Assembly (NCBI GenBank): GCA_963555835.3
Contig: CAUVWZ020000002.1
Location: 1,798,001 to 1,862,000, forward strand
Reading direction: 5' to 3'
DNA length: 64,000 bases
Origin: JAPUME01 sp027294185
Lineage (GTDB): Bacteria > Acidobacteriota > Terriglobia > UBA7540 > JAPUME01
Shown here piece after piece: positions 16,053-24,503 of this stretch; the first letter of the stretch is position 1, and each line of letters begins with the position of its first letter. The notes beneath the pieces were generated by a model. It was given only the letters and a program-made list of their open reading frames with translations, ran no database searches and was not told the DNA's origin. A program made the position numbers and the translations under genes.

Positions 16053-17051
16053 ATGCGGATTGAAGTGATTTGTCCTGCGCCGGCCGGTACGCGTTATGGC
16101 AACCGGGTCACGGCGTTGCGTTGGGTCGGCATCTTGCGGCACCTGGGTCACCGAGTCCGCATTGCCGAGCGATGGGAGGGGAAGCCCTGCGACCTCTTGC
16201 TGGCACTGCACGCCTGGCGCAGTGCTGAAACGGTGCTGCGATTTGGCCGGCTGCATCCCGAGAAACCTGTCCTGGTCGCCCTAACCGGTACGGACCTCTA
16301 CCGGGACATCCATCGCCACCGGAAGGCCCAGCAGGCACTGGAACGAGCCAGCCGCTTGGTCGCGCTCCAGCCTCTGGCGGCCAAGGAGTTGCCTCCGCAC
16401 CTCAGGGTAAAGATGAGCGTAATCTACCAGTCGGCGAAAAAGACGAAAACGGGAAAAACGCAAAGGACCCGTAGGGCCAACAGCGCCTGTTTTGATGTCT
16501 GCGTCATCGGCCACCTGCGCAAGGTCAAAGACCCATTTCGTGCCGCTCTGGCCAGCCGCCTCCTGCCGAAATCTTCCCGAGTGCGAATCCTGCAGGCAGG
16601 CGCTGCGCGTGAAGAGGCCATGGTTCAGCGGGCGCAGGCCGAGCAGAAACGAAACCCGCGCTACCGCTGGCTGGGCGAACTCTCAGGCGCACGAGTTCGC
16701 CGATTGATGGCCGGCAGTCGATTACTGGTCCTGAGTTCGCTTATGGAGGGAGGCGCCAACGTCATCTCCGAGGCCTTGGTGGATCGAGTGCCTGTGTTGG
16801 CCTCCCGCATCCCCGGTTCCGTGGGGCTGCTCGGCCGGGGCTATCCGGGTTATTTTCCCGCGCGTGACACCGCCGCACTGGCACGCCTGCTCCGGCGAGC
16901 GGAGGTAGACGTCCATTTCTACCGCCGGCTCAAGACATGGTGCGCACGCCGGGCGCACCTTTTTCGCCCTTCGGAAGAGCGTGCCCGTTGGAAGAAGCTC
17001 CTGAAAGAACTTGGCTGGGCTGCTTCTCAACGACAAGCACGGCCAAACTAA
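16053..17051 (+). CDS. senB: SenB, selenosugar synthase (glycosyltransferase)
   Basis: A GT4-like glycosyltransferase of 332 residues. The family phrases of TIGR04348, now SenB, are plain: GNRVTALRWVGILRHLGHRV near residue 15, LLALHAWRSAE, LVALTGTDLYRDI near residue 77, VIYQSA, VIGHLRKVKDP, YRWLGEL and SRLLVLSSLMEGGANVISEA, followed by SRIPGSVGLLG. SenB makes a selenosugar from selenophosphate and a UDP-sugar for SenA. I choose ATG 16053 (MRIEVICPAP) over the upstream ATG 16008, which lies inside senA. There is no clear ribosome site, so the message may be leaderless. SenC (selenophosphate synthetase) is not adjacent. Confidence 0.87.
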   Translation: MRIEVICPAPAGTRYGNRVTALRWVGILRHLGHRVRIAERWEGKPCDLLLALHAWRSAETVLRFGRLHPEKPVLVALTGTDLYRDIHRHRKAQQALERASRLVALQPLAAKELPPHLRVKMSVIYQSAKKTKTGKTQRTRRANSACFDVCVIGHLRKVKDPFRAALASRLLPKSSRVRILQAGAAREEAMVQRAQAEQKRNPRYRWLGELSGARVRRLMAGSRLLVLSSLMEGGANVISEALVDRVPVLASRIPGSVGLLGRGYPGYFPARDTAALARLLRRAEVDVHFYRRLKTWCARRAHLFRPSEERARWKKLLKELGWAASQRQARPN

Positions 17052-17059
17052 GCCTCCGG

Positions 17060-17085
17060 TTGGTACAACCTACGGATTGGTACAA
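17060..17085. repeat. Short direct repeat after senB
   Basis: TTGGTACAA occurs at 17060 and again at 17077, a period of 17 bases, just after the senB stop codon. It resembles in period and position the tandem arrays after the MBL and asd genes. Confidence 0.4.
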
Positions 17086-17150
17086 TGCACTGAGGGCAGT
17101 TCCATTTCGCGCAAAACTGCCCCGGGGCGCTCGGCACCGAGGAGTTGAGA

Positions 17151-18413
17151 ATGGGAAATGAATCGAGCGGCCGCTGGCGGTTGGTGGCCGCGGCGTTGGT
17201 GATGCAGCTTTGCCTCGGGGTGCTCTACTCGTGGGCCGTGTTCCGGGGACCGCTGGAAGAACTCCACGGCTGGTCGAAATCCACGAGCATCGCTCCCTAT
17301 CGCTACTCGCTGCTGTTCTTTACATTCGCAATGGTCGTTGCCGGGTTCTGGCAGGACAGGAAGGGCCCGCGTCTGGTGGGCAGCGTGGGTGGGCTCCTGC
17401 TCGGCGCGGGGTGTCTGCTGGCAGCCTGGATCGGCGACACGCCGACGGGACTCATCCTCGCCTACGGAGTGCTGGGCGGGGCGGGTGTGGGCTTCGCCTA
17501 CGTGACCCCCATCGCCACCTGCATCAAGTGGTTTCCCGATAAACGCGGCATGATTGTCGGCCTGGCGGTGATGGGATTCGGCGCCGGTTCGCTCATCTTC
17601 GCACCGCTGCTCGAGGCGCTCATCGGGACGGACGCTTCCCGCTACCAGGAGACGATCCCGCGAACCTTTCTGGTGATGGCGGCGATCTTCCTCGTCTGTG
17701 TCATCGGGTCCGCGCAGTTTTACCGGGTCCCTCCGGCGGGATGGCGGCCGGCGGGATGGAGTCCTCCGCAGACGGCGGGCGCGGCGGGCACGCAGGAATT
17801 CACTCCCCGGGAGATGCTCGGGACCTGGCAGTTCTACGTGCTCTGGCTGATCTATTTTCTGGGGACATCGGTCGGGCTGACCGCGATCGGGCAGGCTTCA
17901 CCGATCATTCGTGAGATGGGCGCCGAAGCGGCGGTGTTGACGGGCGGCGCGGCATTGGGCGTCATGTCGTTCTTCAACGGCATCGGACGGCTATCGTGGG
18001 GAAGCCTGTCAGACAAGCTCGGGCGGAACCGCACGGCTGTGGCGATGTTCGCGGTCTACGCCGTCGCCTGTTTGGCGCTGCTGCGAACCGCCTCGGGATT
18101 CTGGCCGCTGCTCGTGGGACTGTGTATGGTGGGGTTCTCCTTCGGCGGCTATTTCGCCCTGCTGCCCTCGTTTACAGCGGACTACTTCGGGTCCCGACAC
18201 GTGGGGGCAAACTACGGAATCATGTTCACCGCCTACGGGCTGTGCGGGTTCATCGTGCCGCAGTATTTCGCCGCGATCATGGATAAAGCCCGAGCCGTCA
18301 GGAATCTGGCGGGCGGCTATAACCAGGTCTATTTCACGTTGGCCCTTATTGCCGTGGCCGGAGCCATGCTGGCTCTGTTGATCAAGGCACCTCGGGTAAA
18401 GGAGCCTTCCTAG
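17151..18413 (+). CDS. OFA-family major facilitator transporter
   Basis: About 420 residues with twelve predicted membrane helices. Family marks include LYSWAVFRGPLEE in helix 1, the loop-2 motif (GFWQDRKGPRLVG), FAYVTPIATCIKWFPDKRG near residue 125, and the second-half motif GRLSWGSLSDKLGRNRT. This is the oxalate/formate antiporter (OFA, OxlT) family, which carries carboxylates. The ATG at 17151 has GGAG 6 bases before it; an in-frame TTG two codons earlier lacks that. It is co-directional with senB (99-base gap). A link with selenium uptake or export is possible but unproven. Confidence 0.88.
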   Translation: MGNESSGRWRLVAAALVMQLCLGVLYSWAVFRGPLEELHGWSKSTSIAPYRYSLLFFTFAMVVAGFWQDRKGPRLVGSVGGLLLGAGCLLAAWIGDTPTGLILAYGVLGGAGVGFAYVTPIATCIKWFPDKRGMIVGLAVMGFGAGSLIFAPLLEALIGTDASRYQETIPRTFLVMAAIFLVCVIGSAQFYRVPPAGWRPAGWSPPQTAGAAGTQEFTPREMLGTWQFYVLWLIYFLGTSVGLTAIGQASPIIREMGAEAAVLTGGAALGVMSFFNGIGRLSWGSLSDKLGRNRTAVAMFAVYAVACLALLRTASGFWPLLVGLCMVGFSFGGYFALLPSFTADYFGSRHVGANYGIMFTAYGLCGFIVPQYFAAIMDKARAVRNLAGGYNQVYFTLALIAVAGAMLALLIKAPRVKEPS

Positions 18414-18509
18414 AGGCGAACGGCTTTTCCCCACGCCGCGGTCACAAATGTCATTCAAAGTCTGCAAAACCCCGTTGCCGCTTCAGAGATGGAAACCCGA
18501 GAGACGGCT

Positions 18510-18944
18510 CTATCGGCTCTCGTAAGGCCCATGGACGGCTGTCACTTTGTGGGTCTCGGCTGAGTCGTCGACGATGATGACGTGATAACGCTCGCCGCCC
18601 GGGGCCACCCGCACAACGATATGCCCGCGGTCGCTCTTGAGCCGGTCGAGGCCCACCACGACAACACGGTTTGCTTCGTGCATGTTGGTGGCGAACATAT
18701 CGCGCGGGCCGGGGTAAAGAAAGGTGGACTGGAGCCGGTAGTAGGCACGGTGCGTAGGGTGCGCCGATTCCCACACCGGCAATATCCATACCCGTGGGCG
18801 AAGCGTGGCGACGAAGGTTGCGTTCATCGAATCCATGTAGCCGTGATGATTCAGGACGCTCACCTCCACCGGCCCCACCGCCTGAGCCCGGGCCCCTCCT
18901 GCAATCAACATCAGGCATAGCAGTGAAAAAAGTATTGTTTTCAT
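18510..18944 (-). CDS. Internally deleted secreted MBL-fold (ComEC-like) protein
   Basis: A 144-residue protein. A signal peptide (MKTILFSLLCLMLIAGGARAQ) runs straight into what is normally the second half of secreted ComEC/Rec2-like MBL hydrolases: NHHGYMDSMNATFVATLRP, WESAHPTHRAYYR, YPGPRDMFATN, LDRLKSDRGHIVVRV and a GPYESR end. The part that would hold the HxHxDH zinc motif (about 150 residues) is missing without loss of frame. It may be a recent deletion that leaves a stable but inactive product. GAGG is present before the ATG. Function, if any, is unknown. Confidence 0.65.
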   Translation of the reverse strand: MKTILFSLLCLMLIAGGARAQAVGPVEVSVLNHHGYMDSMNATFVATLRPRVWILPVWESAHPTHRAYYRLQSTFLYPGPRDMFATNMHEANRVVVVGLDRLKSDRGHIVVRVAPGGERYHVIIVDDSAETHKVTAVHGPYESR

Positions 18945-19022
18945 AGCGCCTCGCTAATTACTGAAGATCGGCGGTCTTCGGGTTCCGCCGTGAGTCGAAA
19001 TCGTTCGCCGCATCATTCCCTT

Positions 19023-19520
19023 TCAACCACTCTCGTCAGTCGCAAGCGACTCGATAGCCTTTTCGTCCATGCGATAGACGGTCCACTCATCCATGGGCCT
19101 TGCGCCCAGTTTATTGTAGAAATTCATGGCTCGCTTGTTCCAGTCGAGCACGGCCCACTCGAAGCGGCCACAGTTTCTCTCTCGCGCGATTCGGGCCACA
19201 TAAGACAACATCCGCCTGCCAAATCCACGCCCGCGAAACTCCGAGCGGACAAACAGGTCCTCCAGGTAGATGCCCGGCCGGGCAAGGAAAGTAGAAAAGT
19301 TGTGAAAGAAGAGCGCGAAGGCGGCTGGCCTGCCTTCGGTCTCACCAATCAGGACCTCCGCAAATCGGCGCGGGCCGAAGAGCTGTTCCCTCAATTCCTC
19401 CTCGGTGGCGCTGACCTCATGCGAGAGCTTCTCAAAGTCGGCCAGTTCCTTGATGAGAGCGAAAATGAGGGGAATGTCCTCCTCGGTGGCCAAGCGAATT
19501 TTGAAGTTGTCAGTGCCCAT
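19023..19520 (-). CDS. GNAT-family N-acetyltransferase (diamine acetyltransferase-like)
   Basis: A 165-residue single-domain acetyltransferase. The acetyl-CoA loop is VRSEFRGRGFGRRML near residue 95 (Q/R-x-x-G-x-G/A). The N-terminal IRLATEEDIPLIFALIKELADFE and the later WAVLDWNKRAMNFYNKLGA, with YLEDLFV between them, follow spermidine/spermine acetyltransferase-like proteins. It probably acetylates a small amine. It is a lone gene in the minus direction with only a weak purine stretch before the ATG. Confidence 0.85.
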   Translation of the reverse strand: MGTDNFKIRLATEEDIPLIFALIKELADFEKLSHEVSATEEELREQLFGPRRFAEVLIGETEGRPAAFALFFHNFSTFLARPGIYLEDLFVRSEFRGRGFGRRMLSYVARIARERNCGRFEWAVLDWNKRAMNFYNKLGARPMDEWTVYRMDEKAIESLATDESG

Positions 19521-19591
19521 GGGTACTTTTCTTCTGTTCTTCGGGGGGGATACGGTTTAACGGAGCGTCGATCTCCCAAGGTAAACCGGAC

Positions 19592-20380
19592 TCATTTTGA
19601 GACCTCGCCCCTCCATTCAAGAACGGCCAGCACGGGCCGGTGGTCGGAGGTTACACGGTCATCGACAATCGTGACCTCAACCACGCGCCAGGGGTCGGCG
19701 GGACGCACCAGCACGTAATCGATTCGCGACCTCGGAGCGATGGTATCCAACCAACGCTCCTGGAGAAGGATTTTCATCGGCTCGCTACCGGGCCGCGCAT
19801 TCAAGTCCCCGGCAAAGATAACCGGCGGCCCCTCTGCGGCGGGAAAGATCCGGTTGATCCGGCTGACCTGCTCGACGCGGGTTTCGTTACTCTGATGGCA
19901 GAGGTGAGTTCCGACCAGGATGAATTCAGGGACACCGTTGTCCGGTGTGATCCGCGCTTCGAGGGCCGTGCGCGGCTCCTGGCCCAGGCGAAACGGCAGG
20001 TGATGCGCACGCACCTGGTCCATGGGGAACCGCGAAAGAATCGCTTCCCCGTATTCCCCTCCTTGATAGGTCAGGGCGTTTGCAAAGGCCGACCGCATCC
20101 CGGTCAATTTTGCGAGCAGGGCCGCCTGGTCAACTCCATTGGCGCGGCGGGTGTTGCGATCCACTTCCTGCAGAGCTGCAACATCGGGCTTGAGTCCGTT
20201 AATCACCCGTGCCAGGCGTTCATAGTCGAACTTCCCGTCGGTCCCTTCGCCGTGGTGGATGTTATAGGTGAGCACACGCAGACGGGGAGGCTGTTGCCCG
20301 CGCAGCCCCAACGTGCCCGCCCTCGTACCCATCCCAGCCGACACCATAAGGGCCAATCGTAGGAACTCGCGACGAATCAA
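19592..20380 (-). CDS. Endonuclease/exonuclease/phosphatase-family hydrolase, exported
   Basis: A 262-residue protein. The N-terminus (IRREFLRLALMVSAG) has a twin-arginine pattern, suggesting Tat export. The EEP fold motifs appear in order: LTYNIHHGEG near residue 38, ALQEVDRNT near 69, VGTHLCHQ near 155, FAGDLNARPGS near 190, SRIDYVLV near 218 and SDHRPVLAVL near 245. All catalytic Asn, Glu, Asp and His residues are present. The start is TTG with GAGGAG 9 bases upstream. The substrate may be a phosphodiester, a sugar phosphate or a lipid phosphate. Confidence 0.88.
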   Translation of the reverse strand: MIRREFLRLALMVSAGMGTRAGTLGLRGQQPPRLRVLTYNIHHGEGTDGKFDYERLARVINGLKPDVAALQEVDRNTRRANGVDQAALLAKLTGMRSAFANALTYQGGEYGEAILSRFPMDQVRAHHLPFRLGQEPRTALEARITPDNGVPEFILVGTHLCHQSNETRVEQVSRINRIFPAAEGPPVIFAGDLNARPGSEPMKILLQERWLDTIAPRSRIDYVLVRPADPWRVVEVTIVDDRVTSDHRPVLAVLEWRGEVSK

Positions 20381-20544
20381 GACCGTTGCTCCTCTTCTGA
20401 ACCCCTTGAGTAATGCATCCTATCGTGGAACCTCTCTCGTTGGAAGCACTTATGACCCAGTACCAACGTACCCTCGACAAGCAGGGACAGCCGGGCCAAA
20501 ATCGCAATCGTTGGTGGAAGAACGAAAATCACTGGAGATTGACC

Positions 20545-20661
20545 ATGTGGACTGAGCAGCACTTTCTGGGACTGATCATGATTTCAGTCCTTACTCTGGC
20601 GACCCTGTTCGCCAGCCGGCTGGCCCCGATTGAGAAGGGAAAAGAGAATACCAACCTTTAA
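20545..20661 (+). CDS. Possible small membrane protein
   Basis: A 38-residue frame, MWTEQHFLGLIMISVLTLA then a charged tail (EKGKEN), gives one predicted membrane helix with a short N-terminal end. GGAG lies 8 bases before the ATG. The frame is open further upstream (to 20413), which could give 82 residues. No family is recognised. It precedes the REC-PilZ gene by 61 bases, so co-transcription is possible. Confidence 0.35.
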   Translation: MWTEQHFLGLIMISVLTLATLFASRLAPIEKGKENTNL

Positions 20662-20722
20662 GGTCGAACTTCCCAAGAAATAATTCTCGTCCTGAATGAG
20701 TGCTCTAGGAAAGGAGCAGGCC

Positions 20723-21436
20723 GTGTTTTTCAAACCGAAAATCATGATCGCAGACCAGGACCCTCGCGTGCTCAACGGATTGGGCGAGCAGGTCGCCCGG
20801 ATGGGGGGAGACCCGCTGTGTGTGGGGTCGGGCACGCTGGCAATCGACGTGATCAATCATGACAAGTTCCACGGCGCCATTGTGGATTGGAACCTGGCAT
20901 CCACCGGGGCGACCAGCCTGGTGAAGAGTATTCGCCAGTCCAACTCCAGCTCTCGCTGTGTGGTGGTTATCCTTCACGGTGAGACCAGCCAGGCCGCAGC
21001 CAAACACTGTTTTCGCGAGGGTGTCGACTTTTATCTGCCCAAACCGGTCCACGCCGAGCAGCTCTATTGTGTCCTTACCACCAGTCGCGACTTGATGCTG
21101 GAGGAACAAATCCGATACCAGCGAACTCAGGTTTCAACCCCCGTGTTTTGCCGGTATCCACACCATGACATCAAGGGTTGGAGCCTCAACTTGAGCAGTA
21201 CGGGAATGCTGGTAGCCCTGGAGGACACGGCTCCCCCTCAACGCGAGGCGCATTTGCAGTTCACGTTGCCGGGCGAGACCGAGTCCTTCGACATTGACGC
21301 TCAAGTGGCTCGCATCACCCCCAAAGGCGAGGTTGCGTTTCATTTCCGCGCTTCGGACCAGAAGGTGAAGGAAAATCTGGTCAAGTTCACTACCCGCGCC
21401 TCGGACCGCAGCGAGAGGCTCAGGCACCTCAACTGA
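20723..21436 (+). CDS. REC-PilZ response regulator
   Basis: A 237-residue cytoplasmic protein with a receiver domain (residues of about 5-120) and a PilZ domain (about 128-225). The acceptor Asp is in AIVDWNLAS and the switch Lys in YLPKPVHAEQ. PilZ shows the c-di-GMP-binding Arg residues (RYQRTQ) and the second motif NLSSTGM, which fits (D/N)xSxxG. GTG at 20723 is the likely start because AAGGAG lies 6 bases before it; the upstream in-frame ATG (20696) has no ribosome site. It is likely to couple phosphorylation to c-di-GMP. The next gene carries EAL and HDOD domains. Confidence 0.85.
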   Translation: MFFKPKIMIADQDPRVLNGLGEQVARMGGDPLCVGSGTLAIDVINHDKFHGAIVDWNLASTGATSLVKSIRQSNSSSRCVVVILHGETSQAAAKHCFREGVDFYLPKPVHAEQLYCVLTTSRDLMLEEQIRYQRTQVSTPVFCRYPHHDIKGWSLNLSSTGMLVALEDTAPPQREAHLQFTLPGETESFDIDAQVARITPKGEVAFHFRASDQKVKENLVKFTTRASDRSERLRHLN

Positions 21437-21606
21437 TAACTGACAACTGACCCTGAGCCCCCCACTTTTCCTCCACTCCCTATGCTGTGAGCCGGAAGAC
21501 GTCCCTGCAGCAGGACCTCTCCCCCCAGAAGCTTCGATTGTTAATCTCCGTCCCACGCATTAAATGGTGTTGAGAAGGAAAACCATAGCGGGAGCAATCC
21601 CACTAA

Positions 21607-21657
21607 ATAACCTCAAGAAAATGTCGAACTTTCAGGGTAGGGGCACCTTGAGGTTAT
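21607..21657 (+). promoter_or_regulatory. Inverted repeat overlapping a -10 element
   Basis: ATAACCTCAAG (21607-21617) and its exact reverse complement CTTGAGGTTAT (21647-21657) are 29 bases apart. The right arm overlaps TATAAT at 21655-21660, 70 bases before the EAL-HDOD gene. No good -35 hexamer is seen, so an activator or repressor binding both arms is likely. Confidence 0.55.
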
Positions 21658-21729
21658 AATAGCTGACTTGGCCGACCGCCGGGTGGGCTCTCAAGACCCC
21701 GGGCCCTTTCTCGGCCGCGACGATAGCCC

Positions 21730-22941
21730 ATGAAAAAGTTCGTAGCCCGACAACCCATCTTTGACCCCCACCAAAAGGTGTATGCCTACGAGCTACTGTT
21801 TCGCTCGGGGATGGATAACTTTTTTGACGCCAGCGATCCCGACCAGGCGTCCACCAGCGTAATCGTCGACAGCCTTCTCTTGATGGGCATGGCAAAGCTC
21901 ACCGGAGGAGATCGGGCGTTTATCAACTGCACCCGAAACGTCCTCATCAAGGGTTACGCCGCCCTGCTCCCCAAAGACAAGGTGGTGGTGGAAATTTTGG
22001 AAAGCGTCGAACCCGATGACGAGGTGGTCGGCGCTTGCTTGAGGCTCAAGCGAGCGGGATTCATGCTTGCCCTGGATGATTTCATCTACGAGGAACGGCT
22101 TGAGCCCCTCCTACCCCTGATCGACTTCGTAAAGGTTGATTTCCGCGAAACGACGGAGAGGGACCGCAAGGCTCTGGTGGAGAAGCTCTCCCCCCGGGGC
22201 ATCAAAATGGTGGCCGAGAAGGTGGAAACCAGGAGTGAGCTCCAACAGGCCTCGGAAATGGGATATACCTACTTTCAGGGATACTTCTTCAGCAAACCGG
22301 AGATCGTCGTCGCCCAGGATATTCCGGGCTACAAGCTCAACTACCTGCGCGTCCTTCAGGCCGTAAACCAGCCGGAAATCAATCTGGTCGAGCTCGAAAA
22401 CATCATCAAGCTCGAGGCTTCTCTCACCTATAAGCTTTTGAGGTACCTCAACTCCGCCTTCTTCGGTTTCCGGACGGAGATTAGATCGATCCACCACGCG
22501 CTGGCCCTGCTGGGGGAGGAAGAACTCAAGAAGTGGGCCTCTCTGATTGCCATGGCCGCCATGGGAGCCGACAAACCACCGGAACTGGTCGTAAGTGTCA
22601 TCGTTCGCGCTGTGTTTTGCGAGTCATTGGCTCCCAGGATCGGAATGACGAACCGGTCGAACGATCTTTTTCTTTTGGGCATGATGTCGCTGATTGACGC
22701 CGTTCTGGACCGACCCCTCCCCGAAATTCTGGAGAAAATGCCCATTTCCCATGAAATTAAAGAGGCTCTCCTGGGGGTCGAGAATCGCTTTCGGGATGTA
22801 TATGAGACCGTTATTGCATACGAGGCTGCGGATTGGCGGTCATTCGCGGAAAAGGCGAGAAAGCTGAATCTGGATGAAGAGACCGTCCCCGATCTCTACC
22901 TGAAATCCGTGGAGTGGGCGAAAAACACATTTCATATGTGA
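21730..22941 (+). CDS. EAL-HDOD protein (YuxH type)
   Basis: A 403-residue cytoplasmic protein. The N-terminal half is an EAL-like domain that starts FVARQPIFDPHQKVYAYELLFR, where the catalytic EAL-x-R has become YELLFR; metal-binding residues such as the DDF of LALDDF are partly kept. The C-terminal half is an HDOD domain starting near residue 200 (LLRYLNSAFFGF, SIHHALALLGEE). The family is usually a signalling protein without clear phosphodiesterase activity. It follows the REC-PilZ gene, which suggests a shared c-di-GMP-linked pathway. Confidence 0.9.
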   Translation: MKKFVARQPIFDPHQKVYAYELLFRSGMDNFFDASDPDQASTSVIVDSLLLMGMAKLTGGDRAFINCTRNVLIKGYAALLPKDKVVVEILESVEPDDEVVGACLRLKRAGFMLALDDFIYEERLEPLLPLIDFVKVDFRETTERDRKALVEKLSPRGIKMVAEKVETRSELQQASEMGYTYFQGYFFSKPEIVVAQDIPGYKLNYLRVLQAVNQPEINLVELENIIKLEASLTYKLLRYLNSAFFGFRTEIRSIHHALALLGEEELKKWASLIAMAAMGADKPPELVVSVIVRAVFCESLAPRIGMTNRSNDLFLLGMMSLIDAVLDRPLPEILEKMPISHEIKEALLGVENRFRDVYETVIAYEAADWRSFAEKARKLNLDEETVPDLYLKSVEWAKNTFHM

Positions 22942-23117
22942 GCGGCCCCTGATACCAACCTCTCCCCACACCGAATCCGCATTTGTCCTCCTACCCTTCT
23001 CCTGACCTGCACCAGAGTATTATAAAGTGGAATGCTTCTACCCGACCATGAAGGCCTCCTGGAAAGGGTTCGGTTCCGCGACCCGGCAGCGGCGCGGGCG
23101 CGCATCGGGGAGGGATT

Positions 23118-24503
23118 TCAGGAGGTTGGAACCTTTGGCTTCTCTCCGCCTGTATTCCCGCCATAGTCGAATATCAGCCCCGCACGGCGAAGCTTCAGCG
23201 TGTAAATACTGTCGGTGGCCAGCCGCCGGGACAGCGAGACGCTCGTTACCGTAGCGGCCATCAACGGCAGGATAATCTGGTAGTCATTCGTCATCTCAAA
23301 CAGGATTAGAATCGCCGACAGCGGCGCATGTGCCGCCCCGCCGAACACGGCCGCCATGCCCACCAGCGCGTAGGCTCCCGCACCGGCAGTGCTGGTTGGC
23401 CAGAGGTAATGTACCCCCGAGCCGAAAGCCCCTCCCAGCATCGCTCCAATGTAGAGCGCGGGAGCAAACACCCCTCCCGACCCGCCCGAACCCAGCGTTG
23501 CGGAGTTACAGAATATTTCCGCCAAAAAAAGAATGCAGAGGACCTGCCACGACAGGCTGGCATGCAAGGCTTTCTCAACCGCAGGCAGGCCGTTGCCGAA
23601 CACCTCGGGCAGGTAGGTGCCGACTACCCCGACCGCCAGCGCCCCCACGCACGGCTTGAAGTAGGAAGGAAACTTCCACGCTTCAAAAATCTCTTCCGCC
23701 TTGTACAGCGAGTGAACAAAGAGTCGAGCCGCCCCCGCGCATAACAATCCCAGAGGAATGTAAAGCAGCACTTCCCACGAACTCACCAACTCATAGGGAG
23801 GAACCAGAAACGCCGGATAATTTCCCAGCAGACTGCGACTGACGATCGAGGAAGTCACCGAGCTCAAAAGCACCAGAAGGAACGCCGGCGAGGTCTGCCC
23901 CATCAGGACTTCCAGGGAAAATATGGCCCCGGCAATCGGCGCGTTGAAGGTGGCGGCAATCCCTCCGGCTGCCCCGCAGGCTACGAGCGTCCTCAGGTGG
24001 TAGCTCGAGAGCTTATAGAGCTGGCCGAGGCTCGATCCGATGGTCGCTCCGATCTGAACCATCGGGCCTTCCCGGCCCGCCGTGCCTCCGGAGCCGATGG
24101 TCACGGTCGAGGCGAGAATCTTAACCACCGTCACTCGAATGGGAATCCGGGCCCCGCCGGTTGTAATGGCCTTCATCACCTCCGGGACACCGTGTCCCCT
24201 CGCTTCGCGCGCATACCTCCAGATCAGGGGTCCGACGATCAGGCCACCCACGGCGGGAAGCAGCAGCACCCGAGCCGTCCCGAAAAAGTCCAGCCTCGAA
24301 GCGAGAGACACAAAGAATAAATTCTCGCACAAGCCCAGGATACGGATAAACGCGACCGAACAGACGCCCGTCAAAGCACCGATTACGATTGACAAGAAGA
24401 TAAGGAAGTTTTCTTCCGGAAGAAAAGGAAGCTGAATCAGGCGGGTAACGGCTTTGGCCCAAATTTTGACCTGGGCGCGAGAGGGCAGACTAAGGAGCTT
24501 CAT
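23118..24503 (-). CDS. ClC-family chloride channel/antiporter
   Basis: A 461-residue membrane protein with about 12-18 helical segments. The anion-filter motifs are present: GHGVPEV near residue 103, GSGGTAGREGP near residue 136 (with the gating Glu), and LGSGGSGGVFAPALYIGA near residue 316. There are no C-terminal CBS domains. The Glu filter fits chloride rather than the fluoride-specific CLC-F branch. The gene overlaps the upstream HtrA-like gene by 14 bases and forms a two-gene operon with it. Confidence 0.92.
   Translation of the reverse strand: MKLLSLPSRAQVKIWAKAVTRLIQLPFLPEENFLIFLSIVIGALTGVCSVAFIRILGLCENLFFVSLASRLDFFGTARVLLLPAVGGLIVGPLIWRYAREARGHGVPEVMKAITTGGARIPIRVTVVKILASTVTIGSGGTAGREGPMVQIGATIGSSLGQLYKLSSYHLRTLVACGAAGGIAATFNAPIAGAIFSLEVLMGQTSPAFLLVLLSSVTSSIVSRSLLGNYPAFLVPPYELVSSWEVLLYIPLGLLCAGAARLFVHSLYKAEEIFEAWKFPSYFKPCVGALAVGVVGTYLPEVFGNGLPAVEKALHASLSWQVLCILFLAEIFCNSATLGSGGSGGVFAPALYIGAMLGGAFGSGVHYLWPTSTAGAGAYALVGMAAVFGGAAHAPLSAILILFEMTNDYQIILPLMAATVTSVSLSRRLATDSIYTLKLRRAGLIFDYGGNTGGEKPKVPTS

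Noticed and set aside
23118..24503. Fluoride-type CLC channel with a fluoride riboswitch
   Set aside because: The GREGP gating Glu fits chloride transporters, and no fluoride riboswitch pattern was seen upstream of the operon.
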